DNA from: Pedobacter sp. | GTDB lineage: Bacteria; Bacteroidota; Bacteroidia; Sphingobacteriales; Sphingobacteriaceae | Length of the DNA: 64,000 nt | Direction: 5' to 3' | Assembly (NCBI GenBank): GCA_031119475.1 | Contig: JAVHXV010000005.1 | Span: 124,001-188,000 of the forward strand | Translations under genes and position numbers: made by a program | In this document: positions 60,614 through 64,000 of the stretch, in pieces | Numbering within the stretch: the first letter of the stretch is position 1 | Layout of the letters: every line of letters begins with the position of its first letter | Notes under the pieces: generated by a model | The model's input: the letters and a program-made list of their open reading frames with translations, nothing else | Told to the model about the DNA's origin: nothing | Database searches by the model: none

Positions 60614-61930
60614 TTAAGAAAGTACTTTGGTCTTACCAGGTCTTGCCACCGGATAAAAACCATTTTCGTCTGGTAGCACCTTGGGTTTGGCATCCCAGCT
60701 CAACTGGTCTGGGAAGAGGTTATTGTTGGCATTCAGTGCATCATCCCATTTGATAATTTCTCCAGAATAGGTGGCATATCTTCCGATAATGGCGGTTAAC
60801 GAGCTTTTGGCCACGCGTTCGGCATCCCAGAACTTAAATTCATTTTTAGCAATGGCTGCGAACAGTTCATCATGTTCAGTCTGGTAAGGATTGGCATTTC
60901 CTTTGCCATCATGGTTATAGATAATGTTCCCCTTGTGGTCCCATAGTTTTCCACTGTTGTTTGCTGAAAGATAAACCTTTCCTTTTGTGCCTTGAAAGCT
61001 TTCATCTACACGGTTGGTCGTCCCTTCGAAATGGCGGCACTGACTGTAGATCACCGATCCATCAGCATAAGTCAGTTCTACGGCATGGTTGTCATAAATT
61101 TCGCCATAGTTTTTGCCTGTCCGCCAGGCCCTGCTGCCCGTACCCTGAACACTGATGGGATAGGCATTTTTGATCCAATTGGCAATATCGATGTTATGGA
61201 TGTGTTGTTCAACGATGTGATCGCCGCACAACCAGTTAAAATAATACCAGTTCCTCATCTGGTATTCCATTTCTGTCTGTCCCGCCGTACGTGGCTTTAC
61301 CCAAACGCCTCCGCTGTTCCAATAGACCTGCCCGCTGTACACATCGCCAATGGCACCATCCTGGATTCTTTTCATCACCTCCCTATAATTGGTCTGGTAC
61401 CTGCGCTGTAAACCCACCACTACGTTTAATTTCTTTTGCTTTGCGATTTCCGCCGCGGCCAACACCCTTCTGATCCCAGGAGAATCTGTCGCAACCGGCT
61501 TTTCCATAAAAATATGTTTGCCCTGCTTTACGGCTTCCTCAAAATGCATGGGCCTAAATCCCGGAGGCGTAACCAGCAAGACTACATCTGCCAGTGCAAT
61601 GGCTTTTTGATAGGCGTCAAATCCTACAAATTGACGTTCTTTTGGAACATCTACCTTTGCACCGAACTTGGTCGATAAACTCTTATAACTTTCATCCAGG
61701 CGATCTTGGAAGGCATCGGCCATGGCGACCAACTTCAAGTTAAATTTTGTGCTCAATGCCTGAAAAGCAGCGCCAGTTCCCCTATTGCCGCAACCGATCA
61801 GTGCAATTTTAATGGTATCGTCAACAGAGGTATGCGCGCCCGCCCATGCATAGCCATTCATCATTACTCCTCCAGCGACCATGGCCGAGGCTTTTAAAAA
61901 TTCCCTGCGCTCTTTGTGCGTTTTATTCAT
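60614..61930 (-). CDS. Gfo/Idh/MocA-family oxidoreductase, Tat-exported
   Basis: 438 aa. A twin-arginine leader is at the N-terminus (ERREFLKASAMVAGGVMM), so it is exported folded with its NAD(P) cofactor. The Rossmann motif IKIALIGCGNRGTGAAFQAL is at about residues 40-59, EKPVATDSPGIRRVL holds the catalytic Lys, and the C-terminal domain contains YFNWLCGDHIVEQHIHNIDI. Many Bacteroidota homologues of this size act on sugars, including glycoside hydrolase-like GH109 activity. No sugar gene cluster is nearby. It heads a unit that also includes apbE and the metallophosphatase. Confidence 0.93.
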   Translation of the reverse strand: MNKTHKERREFLKASAMVAGGVMMNGYAWAGAHTSVDDTIKIALIGCGNRGTGAAFQALSTKFNLKLVAMADAFQDRLDESYKSLSTKFGAKVDVPKERQFVGFDAYQKAIALADVVLLVTPPGFRPMHFEEAVKQGKHIFMEKPVATDSPGIRRVLAAAEIAKQKKLNVVVGLQRRYQTNYREVMKRIQDGAIGDVYSGQVYWNSGGVWVKPRTAGQTEMEYQMRNWYYFNWLCGDHIVEQHIHNIDIANWIKNAYPISVQGTGSRAWRTGKNYGEIYDNHAVELTYADGSVIYSQCRHFEGTTNRVDESFQGTKGKVYLSANNSGKLWDHKGNIIYNHDGKGNANPYQTEHDELFAAIAKNEFKFWDAERVAKSSLTAIIGRYATYSGEIIKWDDALNANNNLFPDQLSWDAKPKVLPDENGFYPVARPGKTKVLS

Positions 61931-61964
61931 AGCTGTATCAGTTTAGATTTGGTTTAGTTAATGG

Positions 61965-62918
61965 TTAATAATCTGTAATCGGAGGTTTATTGTAATAGGC
62001 CTCAATGGCTTCCTTACTCGGAGCAACCAAAGGCCTCACCAGTCTTATGCCCACAAAAGGGGCTTCTGGAAACCACCAATTGCTTTTTGGAATCTGTGGG
62101 TCGATCTGTTTCCATGCCGGATCTGAAGCCCTGCGTGCTGCAGCCCGTAAAGATTGTGCTTCATCATCATAAGACCCTCCACGGATGACCAGTGGATAAA
62201 GTTTATCGGCAGTTGCCACAGGATTTTTTATTTCCTTGGCGGCCTGGGTGTAGGGCGCATATTGGTCGTAAGTCCATTCTGCAACATTGCCATGCATGTC
62301 AAACAATCCCCATGGATTTGGTTTTTTCTGTCCTACCTCATGGGTCTTCTTGTCGCTATTGGAGGCATACCAGGCATATTCGCCCAAGGCTTTGGCATCA
62401 TTGCCAAAAGAATAGCTGCCCTTGCTTCCTGCCCTGCAGGCATATTCCCATTCGGCCTCTGTAGGCAGCCGATAGAAAACACCTGTACGCACATAGAGCC
62501 ACTTACAAAATTGGATGGCATTGTACTGGGTCATGGCAATGGCCGGATGATTTTGTTTGCCCATTCCAAAGGTCATGTCTAGATAGGGTTTGGTAGGGCG
62601 TGTCACCGCATCGATGGCCGGCGAAATGGGGGTAGCATTGTTTTCAACTTCATAATCTTTATAGAGGAAAGGCTCAAAAATGTCCCAGGTCACTTCTACG
62701 GTGCTCATCCAAAAAGGATCTAACCTGACCAGGTGAACAGGTTTCTCATCGGCATTGCCATTGGTGCTGCCCATTTGAAAACTGCCCCCGGGAATGGGTT
62801 TCATCTCAAAAGTGAGCTTGGTACCTTCAATTTTTTGGATGTAGGCCTGATGTTGCTGTGCCTGAGCGGAATACAAATAAATAAAAAAGGATACGGCAAG
62901 TGAAAAACAGTACTTCAT
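61965..62918 (-). CDS. SUMF1/formylglycine-generating enzyme-like protein
   Basis: 317 aa, exported (KYCFSLAVSFFIYLYSAQA). The FGE-sulfatase fold is shown by MKPIPGGSFQMGSTNGNADE, STVEVTWDIFEPF, YRLPTEAEWEYACRAG, NPWGLFDMHGNVAEWTYDQY and VIRGGSYDDEAQSLRAAARR. The pair of active-site Cys expected near the RGGS segment is not present, so it is unlikely to make formylglycine. It is more like the structural relatives, such as gliding-motility GldJ or GldK, though it cannot be assigned to them. It is followed by the Gfo/Idh gene after 34 bases. Confidence 0.9.
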   Translation of the reverse strand: MKYCFSLAVSFFIYLYSAQAQQHQAYIQKIEGTKLTFEMKPIPGGSFQMGSTNGNADEKPVHLVRLDPFWMSTVEVTWDIFEPFLYKDYEVENNATPISPAIDAVTRPTKPYLDMTFGMGKQNHPAIAMTQYNAIQFCKWLYVRTGVFYRLPTEAEWEYACRAGSKGSYSFGNDAKALGEYAWYASNSDKKTHEVGQKKPNPWGLFDMHGNVAEWTYDQYAPYTQAAKEIKNPVATADKLYPLVIRGGSYDDEAQSLRAAARRASDPAWKQIDPQIPKSNWWFPEAPFVGIRLVRPLVAPSKEAIEAYYNKPPITDY

Positions 62919-62922
62919 GGAT

Positions 62923-62962
62923 TTAAAAATAAAAAGAAAAACCGAAATTTATTCAAATTCGG
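62923..62962 (-). terminator. Probable intrinsic terminator downstream of the last lipoprotein gene
   Basis: On the minus strand CCGAATTT pairs with AAATTTCGG (one bulge) and is followed by TTTTTCTTTTTATTTTT. It lies 31 bases after the stop at 62993 and would separate that gene from the SUMF1-like gene. Confidence 0.5.
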
Positions 62963-62992
62963 ACGATTCTATCAATTTTTGGAATAGAAGTA

Positions 62993-63997
62993 CTAATGGA
63001 AATTGACCACCTCAAAATTTGCGCCTTTTACCGCACCCAGTTTAGCAAGGTCATCGTTGTTCCAACGGCTATCGGGCGCGCCAGAGATGTAAAAATTGCT
63101 GCCGATATCCGCTAAGATCAATCCATATTTTTTCATAGCCTTGAGGATCACCTGATTGGTTGCGGAAAACTTGCTGATGTCGAAGCTCTCTTTCAACCTG
63201 ATCCGGGCACCAAAAGGCAGCGTATCAGCTGCTGAGCCTGTAGTATTGACCAGGTGTCTGGCCGGTGCGACATAAGCAGGCTGGATATTACTTCTGGCCA
63301 AAGTAAAACGGATGGGGTGGTCGATTTCACCTTTAAGGATTTCCTCATAGCGCACCAGTCCAGGAAAGATCGGCAATCCGGCCGCATCAGCCGATGTCCA
63401 ACCTGCAGGTCGATATTCGTTACTGCTGAGGTCGAAAATGGCCCCACTAGAAGCTTCCCACTTTCCATTCCTCAAGCTGGCATTATAGAGTTCATATAGC
63501 TTTTTCTGCTGGATATCAATGGCAATGACATGCGCATCGCCATATCCTTCGCCTTCAATGGGCGCACTGAGCGGGATGTTATAAGGCTGTTGATCACTTT
63601 CATTCCCATAGTTCCCATCCTTTTCGTTGGCCCTAAACACCACATTGGCCATTGCATCCTGGCTACAGACCGCAATAAAAGGGATGCCTATGGTCCTGCC
63701 CTCATATAGCCCACTGCCAAAATCGGCCTTGAGGCCATAGGCCAGCAACTTATTGATGATGGCTGTAGAATTCTGGTCGACCGCACGATTGGCAACTACG
63801 GTGTTCCATGGATTGTCTGCAGGGAAAATTTGTACATTTTCTGCTGCGGCCAGCGTGGCCGTGCAGGATGGGCTGCCCGGTGATTGGGGAACCGGATTTT
63901 CAACCGACCCAGATGGATTTTCAGGCGATTTTTTATGGCATGCAGTGAAGGCCAGCACCAGCTGAAACATCACAAAGTAAAGAAATGATCGTTTCAT
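62993..63997 (-). CDS. Large lipoprotein of unknown function
   Basis: 334 aa with the start just inside the window edge. The lipoprotein signal ends in AFTAC (Cys20), then a Pro/Ser-rich linker leads to a domain of about 280 aa. Characteristic segments are QIFPADNPWNTVVANRAVDQ, GSGLYEGRTIGIPFIAVCSQ, EGEGYGDAHVIAIDIQQKKL, YELYNASLRNGKWEASSGAI and APARHLVNTTGSAADTLPFG. I recall similar proteins in plants, fungi and soil bacteria, without a known function. The Asp and His residues in GDAHVIAID and PARHLV could bind a metal. No enzymatic role can be assigned. Confidence 0.75.
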   Translation of the reverse strand: MKRSFLYFVMFQLVLAFTACHKKSPENPSGSVENPVPQSPGSPSCTATLAAAENVQIFPADNPWNTVVANRAVDQNSTAIINKLLAYGLKADFGSGLYEGRTIGIPFIAVCSQDAMANVVFRANEKDGNYGNESDQQPYNIPLSAPIEGEGYGDAHVIAIDIQQKKLYELYNASLRNGKWEASSGAIFDLSSNEYRPAGWTSADAAGLPIFPGLVRYEEILKGEIDHPIRFTLARSNIQPAYVAPARHLVNTTGSAADTLPFGARIRLKESFDISKFSATNQVILKAMKKYGLILADIGSNFYISGAPDSRWNNDDLAKLGAVKGANFEVVNFH

Positions 63998-64000
63998 GTT

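Overview
The window reads as chromosomal DNA of a Bacteroidota bacterium, most likely a Pedobacter-like member of the Sphingobacteriaceae. The assignment is an inference. It rests on the gene families present: TonB-type outer-membrane barrels with carboxypeptidase-regulatory N-termini, BshA, an OstA-like protein, FabV, SurA next to MoxR, a DACNV-type sensor protein and many Cys-anchored lipoproteins. It also rests on repeated TAnnTTTG promoter elements and the near absence of Shine-Dalgarno sequences. No rRNA, tRNA, CRISPR array, prophage or insertion sequence was seen. The gene content is mostly core and housekeeping, densely packed, with about 57 protein genes.

Layout. 1-8.2 kb: the end of an anti-sigma factor, the bifunctional NAD(P)HX repair enzyme, a TPR histidine kinase with its LuxR-type regulator, and uvrA. 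8.5-16 kb: fabV, a pirin, an orphan PaaE-like reductase, a lytic transglycosylase, a pseudouridine synthase with a long basic tail, a lactonase-like propeller and a lipoprotein. 16-26.7 kb: bshA, tilS, an OstA-like lipopolysaccharide-transport protein, rdgB, a short SurA relative, surA, moxR and a GDPD. 26.8-35 kb: an NTF2-like protein, an M28 peptidase, cysS, an operon of two rhomboids and an EEP hydrolase, and mutL. 35-48.3 kb: an amidohydrolase and a serine hydrolase, a 2OG oxygenase, exported MsrA, an MG2/plug protein, an outer-membrane barrel, and a PspC/PadR pair. 48.3-64 kb: a tiny membrane ORF, the DACNV-type sensor, a second pirin with a degenerate receiver, a subtilase, a pentapeptide protein, a response regulator, an MFS transporter, a DUF2130 protein, GNAT and aldose epimerase genes, and a run of exported proteins (metallophosphatase, ApbE, Gfo/Idh, SUMF1-like, lipoprotein).

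The most unusual feature is the intergenic DNA. At least a dozen gaps carry short-period degenerate repeat tracts. Many begin within a few bases of a stop codon, and several supply the stop codon and last residues of a gene. Five tracts share the word AACTG with 2-3 variable bases between copies. Two share a 21-bp unit. Two others share AGAGCAAAG-like words. A second pattern is a set of TAnnTTTG boxes lying only 3-4 nt before a start codon (tilS, the ostA-like gene, cysS, padR), which predicts leaderless mRNAs. Among proteins, the DACNV-type sensor, a rhomboid lacking its catalytic serine beside an active one, a receiver without a phospho-acceptor next to a pirin, and a beta-lactamase-type hydrolase carrying a remnant of a GH3 domain are the best candidates for follow-up.
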